64,000 nt of DNA from Alterinioella nitratireducens (lineage in GTDB: Bacteria; Pseudomonadota; Alphaproteobacteria; Rhodobacterales; Rhodobacteraceae): positions 154,883 to 218,882 of the forward strand of contig NZ_JABJVX010000008.1 of the NCBI RefSeq assembly GCF_013155465.1, read 5' to 3'. The notes under the pieces are model-generated. The model searched no databases, had not been told where the DNA came from, and saw only the letters and a program-made list of their open reading frames with translations. This document shows, piece by piece, positions 26,490 through 38,540 of the stretch. A program made the translations under genes and the position numbers. Position 1 is the stretch's first letter. Every line of letters starts with the position of its first letter.

Positions 26490-27734
26490 CTACTCCTCGC
26501 GGATCCGGTCCATCGCCCATCCGACGGAGAACCCGTGCAGGATGGTGGACAGCAGGATCACCAGCCCGACCAGCGACCAGAGTTGCGCCTCGTTCACGAA
26601 TTCCAGGTGGCTGGCCGCGTAGCAGAGGTAGTAGATCGAGCCGATCCCGCGCACGCCGTAGATCGACACGACGGCCCGGCTGCTTGTATCCAGCGGCGTG
26701 CCGATCAGCGAGACCCACCCGGCCAGCGGTCGGATCACCACCAGAAACAGCAGCGTCAACCCGACATGCGCCCAGGTCAGATCGGCGAAGAGCATCGGCA
26801 GCACGGTGCCAAGCCCGACAAGCAGGATCGCGGTCAGCGCGTGTTCGATGGACTCGGAGAAATCGTGCAGCCGGCGGTGATACTCGTGGCCCTCTTCGAC
26901 CCGGCGCAGGGTCAGCCCCATCACGGCGACCGCGATGAAGCCGTAGCCTTCGACCAGTTCGGTCGAGCCGTAGCACAGCAGAACGCCCGCCAGGGCAATA
27001 ACGCCGGTGCCGGTTTCGGCCAGGATAAAGCGCCGGGGCACGTGGAACAGGACCAGGGCAAGCCCCCTTGCCCCGACCCACCCCATCGCCGCGCCAACCA
27101 CGATCCGGTAGAGCACATCGCGCAGCAGCCAGTCCACCGCCCATGCCGACGGGTTCAGCCCCTCGGCGGCGACGATGAGGCCGAGATAGACGAAGGGAAA
27201 GGCCAGCCCGTCATTCAGGGCCGCCTCTGTCGTCAGGGTGAATCGGACCGGATGTTCCTCGCCCTCCTGCGGCGGGCCAACCTGCACATCGGCGGCCAGC
27301 ACCGGATCGGTGGGGGCCAGCACCGCGCCGAGCAGGATGGCGCCCCCCACGGTCAGCCCCTCCAACCCGATCCCCAGCAGCATCACCGACAGGATCGTGA
27401 GCGGCATCGCCACCCCCAACATGCGCGCCGTCGGCCCCCATTTTGCCAGCGGCCTGAGGCTGTCCAGCCGCATCCCCGCGCCGAACAGCGCCATGATCAC
27501 CGCCAATTCGCTGACCAGTTCCCAAATCAGCGGGGACTCGCGCGGATCGGGTGGCAGCGGCATCCCCGGCACCAGCATCGCCGCGCCCGCCCCGAAGAGG
27601 ATCATCAGGGGGGCCGAGGCCGGTTCGCGGTCGGATACCATCCGTGGCAGCCAGCGCGCCAGGATCACCACGATGCCGATGACCGCCAGCGCGACGTGAT
27701 AGGGGTTGAGACCGAAGAACGGGTCGTCATGCAT
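26490..27734 (-). CDS. NhaP-type Na+/H+ (cation:proton) antiporter
   Basis: CPA1/CPA2-family membrane transporter, 414 residues with about 12 hydrophobic helices. The ion-site signature GAVLAPTDPVLAADV is present, as is a conserved helix with ALNDGLAFPFV. It has no C-terminal TrkA or cyclic nucleotide domain. It should exchange Na+ or K+ for protons, as expected in a marine organism; ion preference is not readable. Confidence 0.92.
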   Translation of the reverse strand: MHDDPFFGLNPYHVALAVIGIVVILARWLPRMVSDREPASAPLMILFGAGAAMLVPGMPLPPDPRESPLIWELVSELAVIMALFGAGMRLDSLRPLAKWGPTARMLGVAMPLTILSVMLLGIGLEGLTVGGAILLGAVLAPTDPVLAADVQVGPPQEGEEHPVRFTLTTEAALNDGLAFPFVYLGLIVAAEGLNPSAWAVDWLLRDVLYRIVVGAAMGWVGARGLALVLFHVPRRFILAETGTGVIALAGVLLCYGSTELVEGYGFIAVAVMGLTLRRVEEGHEYHRRLHDFSESIEHALTAILLVGLGTVLPMLFADLTWAHVGLTLLFLVVIRPLAGWVSLIGTPLDTSSRAVVSIYGVRGIGSIYYLCYAASHLEFVNEAQLWSLVGLVILLSTILHGFSVGWAMDRIREE

Positions 27735-27876
27735 GGGCGAATGTCACCTTGATTGCGGCGCGAATGAACGCCCTAGCTTATGGGTGAACGTCCCGATGCG
27801 CCTATAGGGTCCATTGCGCCTTGTCCGAATTACTCAGGCGGCAGCGCGGAATGGGAGTGGCTGGACATACCCCGCC

Positions 27877-28227
27877 TCAATAAAGATCCCAGTCATCCTC
27901 GTGCAGCAATTCGCCAATCGCCATCCAGTCGGCGCGGACGCGGGCTATCTTGCTGTCTTCCCAGGTGCGGAACACAAGCTCGAACCCGTCGCGGCGCACG
28001 TTTTGCGCGCGCAGGTCCACCCGGTGATTGGTGCTGATATCCATGTCCCACATCGAGAGCGAGACATGCACCATGGGCGGCGCGCGATACTTGTCGGAAA
28101 ACCGCACCGGATGCCACGCCTCGCGCGGGCCGGTGCCGGTCCACATGTCGCCGCCGGTGTCAAAATCCTCGAACATCACTTCGCTGCCCTGCGCGATGCC
28201 GATCAGGTTGTTTCTCAGACGTTTCAT
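27877..28227 (-). CDS. H-type lectin domain protein
   Basis: 116 residues that match the H-type lectin (PF09458) pattern over nearly the full length: V.F.DKYRAPPMVHVSLSMWDMD in the middle and GFELVFRTWEDSKIARVRADWMAIGE near the end (x marks omitted residues). No signal peptide is present. H-type lectins bind N-acetylgalactosamine in invertebrates; the bacterial copies have no assigned role. It lies downstream of the atp operon after its terminator. Confidence 0.8.
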   Translation of the reverse strand: MKRLRNNLIGIAQGSEVMFEDFDTGGDMWTGTGPREAWHPVRFSDKYRAPPMVHVSLSMWDMDISTNHRVDLRAQNVRRDGFELVFRTWEDSKIARVRADWMAIGELLHEDDWDLY

Positions 28228-28309
28228 TCACACTTCGCTTCTGCTCGGCCCGTAACCTGTCAAAGGAATGCGGCGGCAATAGGGAAAGTTCCCGCCACGG
28301 ACCAGACAG

Positions 28310-28342
28310 AAAAACGCCCCGCCGGGCAAGCCAGCGGGGCGT
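28310..28342 (-). terminator. Rho-independent terminator of the atp operon
   Basis: On the minus strand the stem ACGCCCCGC/GCGGGGCGT (9 bp, 11-nt loop) is followed directly by TTTTT, 34 nt past the atpC stop. This is a canonical intrinsic terminator. Confidence 0.85.
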
Positions 28343-28375
28343 CTTGGGGGTTTGGGCAGGACCGGCAAGCCGGGC

Positions 28376-28771
28376 TTACTCCATGTCTTCCATAAGCTGG
28401 ACCAGGTCGGCGACGAATTTCTCCGCTCCGTCCTTGTGCTCGGCCTCGGCCTTGCTGGCGGCCTCTCGCGCCTCCTCCAGAACCGGGGTCAGGTCGTCCT
28501 TGGTCACTTCATCGCCCGCATGGGCGCGCTCGGCGATGACCGAGACGCTGTCCTCGGTGATCTCGACGAAACCGGCGGTGACGACATAGCTCTTGTCGCC
28601 GCCCGAGGCCTGGACCCGGACGATGCCGGGGCGCAGGGTCGAGATGACGGGGCTGTGGCCCGGCATCGCGGTCATGTCGCCATCGGTGCCCGGAAGCTGC
28701 ACGGCACTGGCCTCAAACGAGGCCAGGCGGCGTTCCGGGGACACGAGGTCGAACTGGATGGTATCGGCCAT
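28376..28771 (-). CDS. atpC: F1F0 ATP synthase subunit epsilon
   Basis: 131 residues. The N-terminal beta-sandwich (QFDLVSPERRL, MPGHSPVISTLRPG) and C-terminal helical part are both present. Epsilon links the gamma rotor to the c-ring and limits ATP hydrolysis. Last gene of the atpHAGDC cluster, 10 bp after atpD and followed by the operon terminator. Confidence 0.95.
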   Translation of the reverse strand: MADTIQFDLVSPERRLASFEASAVQLPGTDGDMTAMPGHSPVISTLRPGIVRVQASGGDKSYVVTAGFVEITEDSVSVIAERAHAGDEVTKDDLTPVLEEAREAASKAEAEHKDGAEKFVADLVQLMEDME

Positions 28772-28781
28772 CGGATACTCC

Positions 28782-31098
<2,317 letters not shown>

Positions 31099-31110
31099 TG
31101 CCTGGCCCCC

Positions 31111-32649
31111 TTATGCGAAGTCAGAGGCGTATTCGTCGAGCGCGGCCTTGATCTTGTCCTCAAGCTCACCTTTGACCTTGCGGTCATTGTTGGTGATGTC
31201 GTCCAGCAGGTCCTGGTGCTTGCCGCGCAGATGCGACAGCAGCCCGGCCTCGAAGCGGCCCACCTCCTTGACGTCGACCTTGTCGAGATAGCCGTTGGTA
31301 CCCGCGAAGATGACGCAGACGATCTCGGCGTTGTTGAGCGGCGAGTATTGCGGCTGCTTCATCAGCTCGGTCAGACGCGCACCGCGCGACAGCAGGCGCT
31401 GCGTTGCGGCGTCGAGGTCCGAGCCGAACTGCGCGAAGGCCGCCATTTCACGATACTGGGCAAGGCTCAGCTTGACCGGACCGGCGACCGAGGACATCGC
31501 CTTGGTCTGCGCCGAGGAGCCGACGCGCGAGACCGACAGACCGGTGTTCACGGCGGGGCGGATGCCCTGGAAGAACAGGTCGGTTTCCAGGAAGATCTGG
31601 CCGTCGGTGATCGAGATCACGTTGGTCGGGATAAAGGCCGACACGTCGCCGCCCTGGGTTTCGATGATCGGCAGCGCGGTCAGCGACCCGGCACCATGAT
31701 CCTCGTTCAGCTTGGCCGAGCGTTCCAGCAGGCGCGAGTGCAGGTAGAACACGTCGCCCGGATAGGCTTCGCGGCCCGGCGGACGGCGCAGCAGCAGCGA
31801 CATCTGGCGATAGGACACGGCCTGTTTCGAAAGGTCATCGTAGATGATCAGCGCGTGGCGGCCATTGTCGCGGAAGAACTCGGCCATCGAGGTTGCCGCA
31901 TAAGGCGCCAGGAACTGCATCGGCGCGGGGTCGGATGCGGTGGCGGCCACGACGATGGAATATTCCATCGCGCCGCTTTCCTCCAGCTTCTTGACCAGCT
32001 GCGCCACGGTCGAGCGCTTCTGCCCGATGGCGACATAGACGCAGTAGAGCTTCTTGCTCTCGTCGTCGCCCGCGGCTTCGTTATAGCTTTTCTGGTTCAG
32101 GATCGTGTCCAGCGCCACGGCGGTCTTGCCGGTCTGGCGGTCGCCAATGATCAACTCGCGCTGGCCACGGCCGATCGGGATCATCGCGTCGATGGCCTTG
32201 AGGCCGGTCGCCATCGGCTCATGCACCGATTTACGCGGGATGATGCCGGGGGCCTTCACGTCTGCGACGCGGGTTTCCGAGGCGTTGATCGGACCCTTGC
32301 CGTCGATCGGGTTGCCGAGGCCGTCCACGACCCGGCCCAGAAGCTCGTCGCCCGCCGGCACCGACACGATGGAGTTGGTGCGCTTGACGGTGTCGCCTTC
32401 CTTGATGTCCCGGTCCGAGCCGAAGATCACGACACCAACGTTGTCGCTTTCCAGGTTCAGGGCCATGCCCATGATGCCGCCCGGAAACTCGACCATCTCG
32501 CCGGCCTGGCAGTTGTCGAGGCCATAGACGCGGGCAATACCGTCGCCAACGCTCAGCACTCGGCCAACTTCTGCAACTTCCGCGTCCTGACCGAAGCTTT
32601 TGATCTGCTCTTTCAGGATCGCAGAGATCTCGGCTGCTTGGATACTCAT
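31111..32649 (-). CDS. atpA: F1F0 ATP synthase subunit alpha
   Basis: 512 residues. Non-catalytic nucleotide site with P-loop GDRQTGKTA, the [12 protein letters not shown]-terminal barrel and the SGTNGYLD-like C-terminal region. Its ATG abuts the atpH stop codon, so translation is probably coupled. Confidence 0.98.
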   Translation of the reverse strand: MSIQAAEISAILKEQIKSFGQDAEVAEVGRVLSVGDGIARVYGLDNCQAGEMVEFPGGIMGMALNLESDNVGVVIFGSDRDIKEGDTVKRTNSIVSVPAGDELLGRVVDGLGNPIDGKGPINASETRVADVKAPGIIPRKSVHEPMATGLKAIDAMIPIGRGQRELIIGDRQTGKTAVALDTILNQKSYNEAAGDDESKKLYCVYVAIGQKRSTVAQLVKKLEESGAMEYSIVVAATASDPAPMQFLAPYAATSMAEFFRDNGRHALIIYDDLSKQAVSYRQMSLLLRRPPGREAYPGDVFYLHSRLLERSAKLNEDHGAGSLTALPIIETQGGDVSAFIPTNVISITDGQIFLETDLFFQGIRPAVNTGLSVSRVGSSAQTKAMSSVAGPVKLSLAQYREMAAFAQFGSDLDAATQRLLSRGARLTELMKQPQYSPLNNAEIVCVIFAGTNGYLDKVDVKEVGRFEAGLLSHLRGKHQDLLDDITNNDRKVKGELEDKIKAALDEYASDFA

Positions 32650-33210
32650 TTATCCGACCTCTTTCATGGTGTTCTGGAGAGAGTTGAGCTTGGAGCGGAT
32701 CGAGGTGTCGATCATCTTCGAGCCCACTTTGACAACAAGACCGCCGATGATCGCCTCATCCACGGTCGCATTCAGTTTCACGTCCTTGCCAATCGCGGAG
32801 GCCAGCGACTTCGTCAGCTTCTCGGATTGGGTCTTGGTCAATGCCTTGGCCGAGACCACGTCGGCGACAACCTCGCCCTTGTGATCGGCAATCAGGCCGC
32901 GCAGCGTACGGGCCAGCGCGGGCACCACGAAGAGGCGGCGCTTGGAGGCCATCAGTTTCAGCGTGTTGGCCAGGATGTCGCCCAGGCCCATCGCCTTGGC
33001 GACGGCACCGATACCGGCCTGCATCTGGTCGCGGCTGTAGATCGGGGAATTCAGCAGGTCGCGCAGGTCGCCGCTCTCGGCCATCGCGGCCTCCAGCGTG
33101 TCCAGGTCGCCTTCCAGCGCGGGCAGGGCGTTTTCCTCCTGCGCAAGTTCAAACACGGCGGTGGCATAGCGCTTGGCAATGCCGGAGGAGATCGAAGCTG
33201 GTTCGGACAC
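32650..33210 (-). CDS. atpH: F1F0 ATP synthase subunit delta
   Basis: Peripheral-stalk subunit, 186 residues, normal length. N-terminal ISSGIAKRYATAVFELAQ and C-terminal GGLVVKVGSKMIDTSIRSKL are family hallmarks. Two GTG starts lie 6 nt apart; the one at 33210 has GGAAGG six nt before it, while the one at 33216 has the same motif with no spacer, so I take 33210. First gene of the operon; the F0 genes are not in this window, as is usual in this family. Confidence 0.93.
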   Translation of the reverse strand: MSEPASISSGIAKRYATAVFELAQEENALPALEGDLDTLEAAMAESGDLRDLLNSPIYSRDQMQAGIGAVAKAMGLGDILANTLKLMASKRRLFVVPALARTLRGLIADHKGEVVADVVSAKALTKTQSEKLTKSLASAIGKDVKLNATVDEAIIGGLVVKVGSKMIDTSIRSKLNSLQNTMKEVG

Positions 33211-33311
33211 GTCCACCCTTCCGTTCTAGTGGCCGGGATCACGTCCATGACATGCCCGGCGGTTCGTTGGATCAGAGCGGAACTGTCCCCCCGCCCATGG
33301 AAATCGCGCAG

Positions 33312-33340
33312 GATGTAGCAGAGGTGCCTTGGACCTGCAA
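33312..33340 (-). promoter_or_regulatory. Predicted atpHAGDC promoter
   Basis: On the minus strand TTGCAG, a 17-nt spacer, then TACATC, about 100 nt before the atpH start. This is the best sigma-70-like match in the 250-bp gap upstream of the operon. Not supported by anything beyond spacing and similarity. Confidence 0.5.
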
Positions 33341-33449
33341 CATAAAGGGGCATCCGGATGGTCGCGCGTTTCCGCCCTGTTTTTATAGGGATCGGGGCGC
33401 GTGCGCCAGAGTGCGACCGTTTGAAGCTTGCGCGAGACCGCCGATTTCC

Positions 33450-33458
33450 TGTGGATAA
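33450..33458. promoter_or_regulatory. Perfect DnaA box in the atp upstream region
   Basis: TGTGGATAA, the exact reverse complement of the consensus TTATCCACA. It sits just beyond the methyltransferase stop, about 240 bp upstream of atpH. I see no second box near it, so it is not an origin; it could be a titration or regulatory site, or chance. Confidence 0.4.
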
Positions 33459-33467
33459 CTGCCCGAG

Positions 33468-34217
33468 TCACCGGCTGTCGCGGCGGGCGGGCTGCGGCGC
33501 CCCGTCGAGGATGCGCAGGGGCCTTCGCACCCGTTCGGCCAGTCCGGGGCGGGTCGGCGCATAGCTGCGCTTGCTCGCCTCCAGCATGATCACACCGCCC
33601 GCCGTGCTGTCCGACATCTTGCGGCCCATGCGTTCGATCATCTCGGCGCTGCGCAGCCAGAACCGGCCTTCGCGGGGCGGCGCGAAGAGGGCCGCGCGGT
33701 TGCGCTGCGGCTCGAACCCATGGCTGCGCAGCTGCGCTTCCAGCTGGCCCAGGGAATAGGGCCGCCCGAAGCCGAAGGGCGTCGCGTCGCGCCGCGCCCA
33801 GAGCCCGCTGCGGTTGGGCACGATGAAGAGCGCGCGACCACCCGGCGCAAGCACCCGGTAGCATTCCTCCAGCACCGCGTCGGGATGCTGCGAGGTCTCC
33901 AGCCCGTGCAGGCAGATGAGCTTGTCCGCCATGCCCGCAGGCAGGGGCCACTTGGTTTCGCGGCACAGGACCGAGACATTGTCGCCCCCCGGCGGCCAGG
34001 GCATCACGCCTTGCGCCCCCGGCATCAGCGCCAGGACCCGCGCCGCATTGTCCAAGTAGGGCCGCATCAGCGGCGCAGCAAAACCGAAGCCCACCACCGC
34101 CTCGCCCCGCGCGTCGGGCCAGAACGAGACCACCTGATCGCGCACCGATTTCTGCGCGGCACGGCCAAGCCGGGTCCGGTAATAGAACTGGCGCAGGTCC
34201 AGAACGTCGAGATGCAT
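33468..34217 (-). CDS. Class I SAM-dependent methyltransferase-like protein
   Basis: 249 residues of a methyltransferase-domain protein that in alphaproteobacteria is often found next to gloB. The C-terminal half of the fold is clear ([36 protein letters not shown], split here as a description of the motif IV-V region). The usual glycine-rich motif I is weak ([10 protein letters not shown]). Substrate unknown. Divergent from gloB, 64 bp apart. Confidence 0.8.
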   Translation of the reverse strand: MHLDVLDLRQFYYRTRLGRAAQKSVRDQVVSFWPDARGEAVVGFGFAAPLMRPYLDNAARVLALMPGAQGVMPWPPGGDNVSVLCRETKWPLPAGMADKLICLHGLETSQHPDAVLEECYRVLAPGGRALFIVPNRSGLWARRDATPFGFGRPYSLGQLEAQLRSHGFEPQRNRAALFAPPREGRFWLRSAEMIERMGRKMSDSTAGGVIMLEASKRSYAPTRPGLAERVRRPLRILDGAPQPARRDSR

Positions 34218-34281
34218 TGCAACCCTTCCAGCTTTGGGCGACCCTTTGCACCCAAGCTAAGCACAGCCGGAGGATTAATCC

Positions 34282-35049
34282 ATGCCCCTTGAGATCGTGA
34301 CCGTGCCCTGCCTGTCGGACAATTACGCCTACCTGGCCCATGACCCTGACACCGGTGCCACCGCCGTTGTCGATGTGCCCGAGGCAGGCCCGATCAGGGC
34401 GGAGCTGGACCGGCGCGGCTGGCAGCTTACCGACATCCTGATCACGCATCACCACTGGGACCATGTCGATGGCGTGGCCGAGCTGGGGCAGGCAACGGGG
34501 GCCGCGACCTGGGGCAATGCGGCGGATGCCGGGCGTCTGCCGCCCCTCACCCATGCGGTCGAGCCCGGCGGCGAAGTCACGATCGGGTCCGAGACCGGCG
34601 AAGTGCTGGATGTCCCGGGCCACACGATCGGCCATGTCGCGTTTCATTTCCCCGCCTCCAGGGCCGTCTTCACCGCCGACAGCCTGATGGCGCTTGGCTG
34701 CGGGCGGCTCTTTGAGGGGACGCCGAAGCAGATGTACAAGAGCCTTGGCCACCTTGCCGCCCTGCCCCCGGAAACACAGGTCTATTCCGGCCATGAATAC
34801 ACCGCCGCCAACGCGAAATTCGCGCTGACTATTGAACCGGAGAACGGGGCGCTTATCTCTCGTTACGAAGCAATTGCTGCCGCGCGCGAGGCGGGGCAGC
34901 CCACCGTTCCCTCCAGCCTGCGCGACGAACTGGACACCAATCCGTTCCTGCGCAGCCACGTTTCCGAGATCAAGTCGCGGCTCGGGATGCAGGCCGCTTC
35001 TGAACCCGAGGTTTTTGCCGAAATTAGGGCGCGGAAAGACAATTTCTGA
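34282..35049 (+). CDS. gloB: Hydroxyacylglutathione hydrolase (glyoxalase II)
   Basis: Hydrolyses S-lactoylglutathione to lactate and glutathione. 255 residues. Metal motif THHHWDHVDG near residue 54, GHTIGHVAFH, FTADSLMALGCGR and the C-terminal glutathione-binding GHEYTAANAKFA are all present. Divergent from the methyltransferase gene. Confidence 0.95.
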   Translation: MPLEIVTVPCLSDNYAYLAHDPDTGATAVVDVPEAGPIRAELDRRGWQLTDILITHHHWDHVDGVAELGQATGAATWGNAADAGRLPPLTHAVEPGGEVTIGSETGEVLDVPGHTIGHVAFHFPASRAVFTADSLMALGCGRLFEGTPKQMYKSLGHLAALPPETQVYSGHEYTAANAKFALTIEPENGALISRYEAIAAAREAGQPTVPSSLRDELDTNPFLRSHVSEIKSRLGMQAASEPEVFAEIRARKDNF

Positions 35050-35139
35050 CGCCGTTGCCGCAAAACCTCGCACCTGCTGCAAATTTCCTTCACCCTGGAA
35101 GGCATGACGCGGCGATAATGAAGAATTGATAAGAAATGG

Positions 35140-35168
35140 CTTGAACTGCGGCGAAGAAAACCGAACCT
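35140..35168 (+). promoter_or_regulatory. Possible heat-shock-type promoter for clpA
   Basis: CTTGAA, a 15-nt spacer, then CCGAACCT, within an AT-richer stretch about 80 nt before clpA. It resembles the CTTGAA..CCCCAT pattern of RpoH promoters only loosely. Listed because clpA is commonly heat-shock controlled. Confidence 0.25.
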
Positions 35169-35247
35169 TAACAGTATCAGGCCACAGTCGGACCGGGCCC
35201 CGAGCGCCCCTCTCAGCCGATCCGGCTCAATGAAAGGAGCACTGGCA

Positions 35248-37578
35248 GTGCCGTCGTTTTCGAACACTCTTGAGCAAGCCATCCACGCGGCCCTGGCCCA
35301 GGCCAACGCGCGCCGCCATGAATTGGCCACCCTGGAACACCTCCTGCTTGCTTTGCTTGAGGAACCCGACGCCCTGAAGGTCATCCAGGCCTGCGGCGTC
35401 GATGTGGAGCTTTTGCGCACCACGCTTGTGACCTTCATCGACGACGACCTGTCGACGCTGGAAACCGATATCGAAGGCTCCGAGGCGGTGCCGACCGCCG
35501 CCTTCCAGCGCGTGATCCAGCGCGCCGCGATCCATGTGCAAAGCTCGGGCCGGACCGAGGTGACGGGCGCCAACGTGCTGGTCGCGATCTTCGCCGAACG
35601 CGAATCCAACGCGGCCTTCTTCCTGCAGGAACAGGACATGACCCGCTATGACGCGGTGAATTTCATCGCCCATGGCGTCGCCAAGGATCCCAGTTTCGGG
35701 GAATCCCGGCCCGTGACCGGCGCGCCCGAGATGGACGATGACGCGGTGCGCGGGGAAGCCACGCCCGAGGCCGAGGCCAAGGAAAGCGCGCTGGGAAAAT
35801 ACTGCGTCGATCTGAACACCAAGGCGATGAAGGGCGATGTCGATCCGCTGATCGGGCGTCACCATGAGGTTGAGCGCTGCATCCAGGTGCTCTGCCGCCG
35901 CCGAAAGAACAACCCGCTTCTGGTGGGCGACCCCGGTGTCGGCAAGACCGCCATCGCCGAAGGGCTCGCCAAGAAGATCGTCGAGGGCCAGACGCCCGAG
36001 GTTCTGCGAGGGGCGACCATCTTCTCGCTCGACATGGGCGCGCTTCTGGCCGGCACCCGCTATCGCGGCGATTTCGAGGAACGGCTCAAGGCCGTGGTCA
36101 GTGAGCTTGAGGATCACCCCGACGCGGTCCTCTTCATCGACGAGATTCACACCGTGATCGGCGCGGGCGCGACCTCCGGCGGCGCGATGGATGCCTCCAA
36201 CCTGCTGAAACCCGCGCTGCAGGGCGGCAAGCTGCGCTGCATGGGCTCGACCACCTACAAGGAATTCCGCCAGCATTTCGAGAAGGACCGCGCGCTTTCC
36301 CGTCGGTTCCAGAAGATCGACGTGAACGAGCCGACGGTCGATGACAGCGTCAAGATCCTCAAGGGCCTCAAGCCCTATTTCGAGGAGCATCACGACGTCA
36401 AATACACCGCCGACGCGATCAAGTCGGCGGTGGAACTCAGCGCGCGCTACATCAACGACCGCAAGCTGCCCGACAAGGCCATCGACGTGATCGACGAGGC
36501 CGGGGCCGCACAGCACCTGGTTGCCGAAAGCAAGCGCCGCAAGACCATCGGCACCAAGGAGATCGAGGCCGTCGTCGCCAAGATCGCCCGCATCCCGCCG
36601 AAAAACGTCTCCAAGGACGATGCGGTTGTGCTGAAAGACCTGGAAGTCTCGCTGAAACGCGTTGTCTTCGGGCAGGACAAGGCCATCACGGCGCTCTCCA
36701 GCGCGATCAAGCTGGCCCGCGCGGGCCTGCGCGAACCGGAAAAGCCGATCGGCAACTACCTCTTCGCCGGTCCCACCGGTGTCGGCAAGACCGAGGTCGC
36801 CAAGCAGTTGGCAGATACGCTCGGCGTGGAACTCCTGCGTTTCGACATGTCGGAATACATGGAGAAACACGCGGTCTCGCGCCTGATTGGCGCGCCGCCG
36901 GGCTATGTCGGCTTCGACCAGGGCGGGCAGTTGACCGATGGCGTCGACCAGCATCCGCATTGCGTGCTGCTGCTGGACGAGATCGAGAAGGCGCATCCGG
37001 ACGTGTTCAACATCCTGCTTCAGGTGATGGATCACGGCACGCTGACCGACCATAACGGACGCTCGGTCGATTTCCGCAACGTGGTCTTGATCATGACCTC
37101 GAACGCGGGTGCCACCGAACTGGCGAAATCGGCTGTCGGCTTTGGCCGCGACCGCCGCGAGGGCGAGGATACCGCCGCCATCGAACGCACCTTCACGCCC
37201 GAGTTCCGCAACCGTCTGGACGCGGTGATCTCCTTCGGCGCGCTGCCGAAAGAGGTGATCTTGCAGGTGGTCGAGAAATTCGTGCTGCAGCTTGAGGCGC
37301 AGTTGATGGATCGCAACGTCACCATCGAACTGACCAAGCCCGCCGCCGAATGGCTGGCCGAGAAGGGCTATGACGACAAGATGGGCGCCCGCCCGCTTGG
37401 CCGCGTCATCCAGGAGCATATCAAGAAGCCGCTGGCCGAGGAGCTTCTGTTCGGCAAGCTCGCCAAGGGCGGCAATGTCCAGGTCGGCATCAAGGATGGC
37501 GAGATCGACCTGCGGATCGAGGAACCGGGCGCGCGCCGCCTGTCCTCCAAGAAGCCGCCGCTTCTGACGGCGGAATGA
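35248..37578 (+). CDS. clpA: ATP-dependent Clp protease ATP-binding subunit ClpA
   Basis: AAA+ unfoldase that feeds ClpP. About 776 residues: an N domain (1-145), D1 with Walker [10 protein letters not shown], and D2 with [11 protein letters not shown] and [12 protein letters not shown]. It has no ClpB-type middle domain. The frame opens at an ATG 18 nt earlier, but the GTG at 35248 has AAAGGAG 9 nt upstream and gives the usual [10 protein letters not shown] start. No clpS frame lies in the 180-bp gap upstream. Confidence 0.95.
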   Translation: MPSFSNTLEQAIHAALAQANARRHELATLEHLLLALLEEPDALKVIQACGVDVELLRTTLVTFIDDDLSTLETDIEGSEAVPTAAFQRVIQRAAIHVQSSGRTEVTGANVLVAIFAERESNAAFFLQEQDMTRYDAVNFIAHGVAKDPSFGESRPVTGAPEMDDDAVRGEATPEAEAKESALGKYCVDLNTKAMKGDVDPLIGRHHEVERCIQVLCRRRKNNPLLVGDPGVGKTAIAEGLAKKIVEGQTPEVLRGATIFSLDMGALLAGTRYRGDFEERLKAVVSELEDHPDAVLFIDEIHTVIGAGATSGGAMDASNLLKPALQGGKLRCMGSTTYKEFRQHFEKDRALSRRFQKIDVNEPTVDDSVKILKGLKPYFEEHHDVKYTADAIKSAVELSARYINDRKLPDKAIDVIDEAGAAQHLVAESKRRKTIGTKEIEAVVAKIARIPPKNVSKDDAVVLKDLEVSLKRVVFGQDKAITALSSAIKLARAGLREPEKPIGNYLFAGPTGVGKTEVAKQLADTLGVELLRFDMSEYMEKHAVSRLIGAPPGYVGFDQGGQLTDGVDQHPHCVLLLDEIEKAHPDVFNILLQVMDHGTLTDHNGRSVDFRNVVLIMTSNAGATELAKSAVGFGRDRREGEDTAAIERTFTPEFRNRLDAVISFGALPKEVILQVVEKFVLQLEAQLMDRNVTIELTKPAAEWLAEKGYDDKMGARPLGRVIQEHIKKPLAEELLFGKLAKGGNVQVGIKDGEIDLRIEEPGARRLSSKKPPLLTAE

Positions 37579-38540
37579 TCCGGCAGATCGCGATATGGGC
37601 GGCCCTTTCGGGGGCCGCCTTTTTCATGACGCCCGCACGGGCCGACGCACCGTCCCTGCGCTTTCCCCTTGATTGCGACCTGGGCGAAGACTGCTTCATC
37701 CAGCAATACATGGACCGTGATCCGGGGCCGGGGGCGCGGGATCATACCTGCGGACCGCTCAGCTATGACGGCCATACCGGCACCGATATCCGCGTGATGG
37801 ACCTCTCCGACCTCGCCCGCGATATTCCGGTCTTCGCCGCCGCGCCGGGCATCGTCATCGGCCTGCGCAACAGCACCGCCGATGACGGGCGCGACGGGAT
37901 GGTGGCGGGGCAGGAATGCGGCAATGGTGTGCTGCTCGATCATGGGCAGGGCTGGCAGACGCAATATTGCCACATGCGGCGCGGCTCGGTCAGCGTCACC
38001 GAGGGGCAGCGCGTGACCGAGGGTGCGCCACTCGGGCTGATGGGCTATTCCGGCAATACCGAGTTTCCGCATCTGCATATATCCGTGCGCCGGGATGGGG
38101 AGCATGTCGATCCGTTCTCCGTCGACGGCAGCTGCAGCGCGGCGGGCGAGAGCCTTTGGCAGGCGCCCCTGCCCTATCAGCCCGGCGGGTTTCTGACAGC
38201 CGGGTTCGCCACCGACATCCCCGCATTCGACAGCATCCGCGCGGGCACGGCGGGGCTGGATCGGATCGCCCCCGACGCCCCCGCCCTCGTCATCTGGGCC
38301 TATCTTTTCGGCGCGCGCGCGGGCGATGAGCTGCGGCTGCTGATCCGGCTGCCGGATGGTGACACCCTGCATGACGTGACCGTGCTCCTCGAGCGGACCC
38401 AGGCGCAGCTCTTCCGCGCCACCGGCCTGCGCGCGCGGGGCGACGCCTGGACCGAAGGCGGCTATTCGGGCGAAGTCAGGCTGATCCGCGACGGCACCGA
38501 GATCGACCGCATCACCGCCGAGACCCGGATCGCGCGTTAG
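37575..38540 (+). CDS. M23-family metallopeptidase, secreted
   Basis: 321 residues with a signal peptide (about 1-23, ending ARADA) and an LytM/M23 domain with the zinc motifs HTGTDIRV and FPHLHISV. It is a likely peptidoglycan endopeptidase in the periplasm. A C-terminal beta-rich domain of about 120 residues follows, unassigned. It overlaps clpA by 4 bp, and its 3' end overlaps the convergent MotB-like gene by 4 bp. Confidence 0.88.
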   Translation: MIRQIAIWAALSGAAFFMTPARADAPSLRFPLDCDLGEDCFIQQYMDRDPGPGARDHTCGPLSYDGHTGTDIRVMDLSDLARDIPVFAAAPGIVIGLRNSTADDGRDGMVAGQECGNGVLLDHGQGWQTQYCHMRRGSVSVTEGQRVTEGAPLGLMGYSGNTEFPHLHISVRRDGEHVDPFSVDGSCSAAGESLWQAPLPYQPGGFLTAGFATDIPAFDSIRAGTAGLDRIAPDAPALVIWAYLFGARAGDELRLLIRLPDGDTLHDVTVLLERTQAQLFRATGLRARGDAWTEGGYSGEVRLIRDGTEIDRITAETRIAR

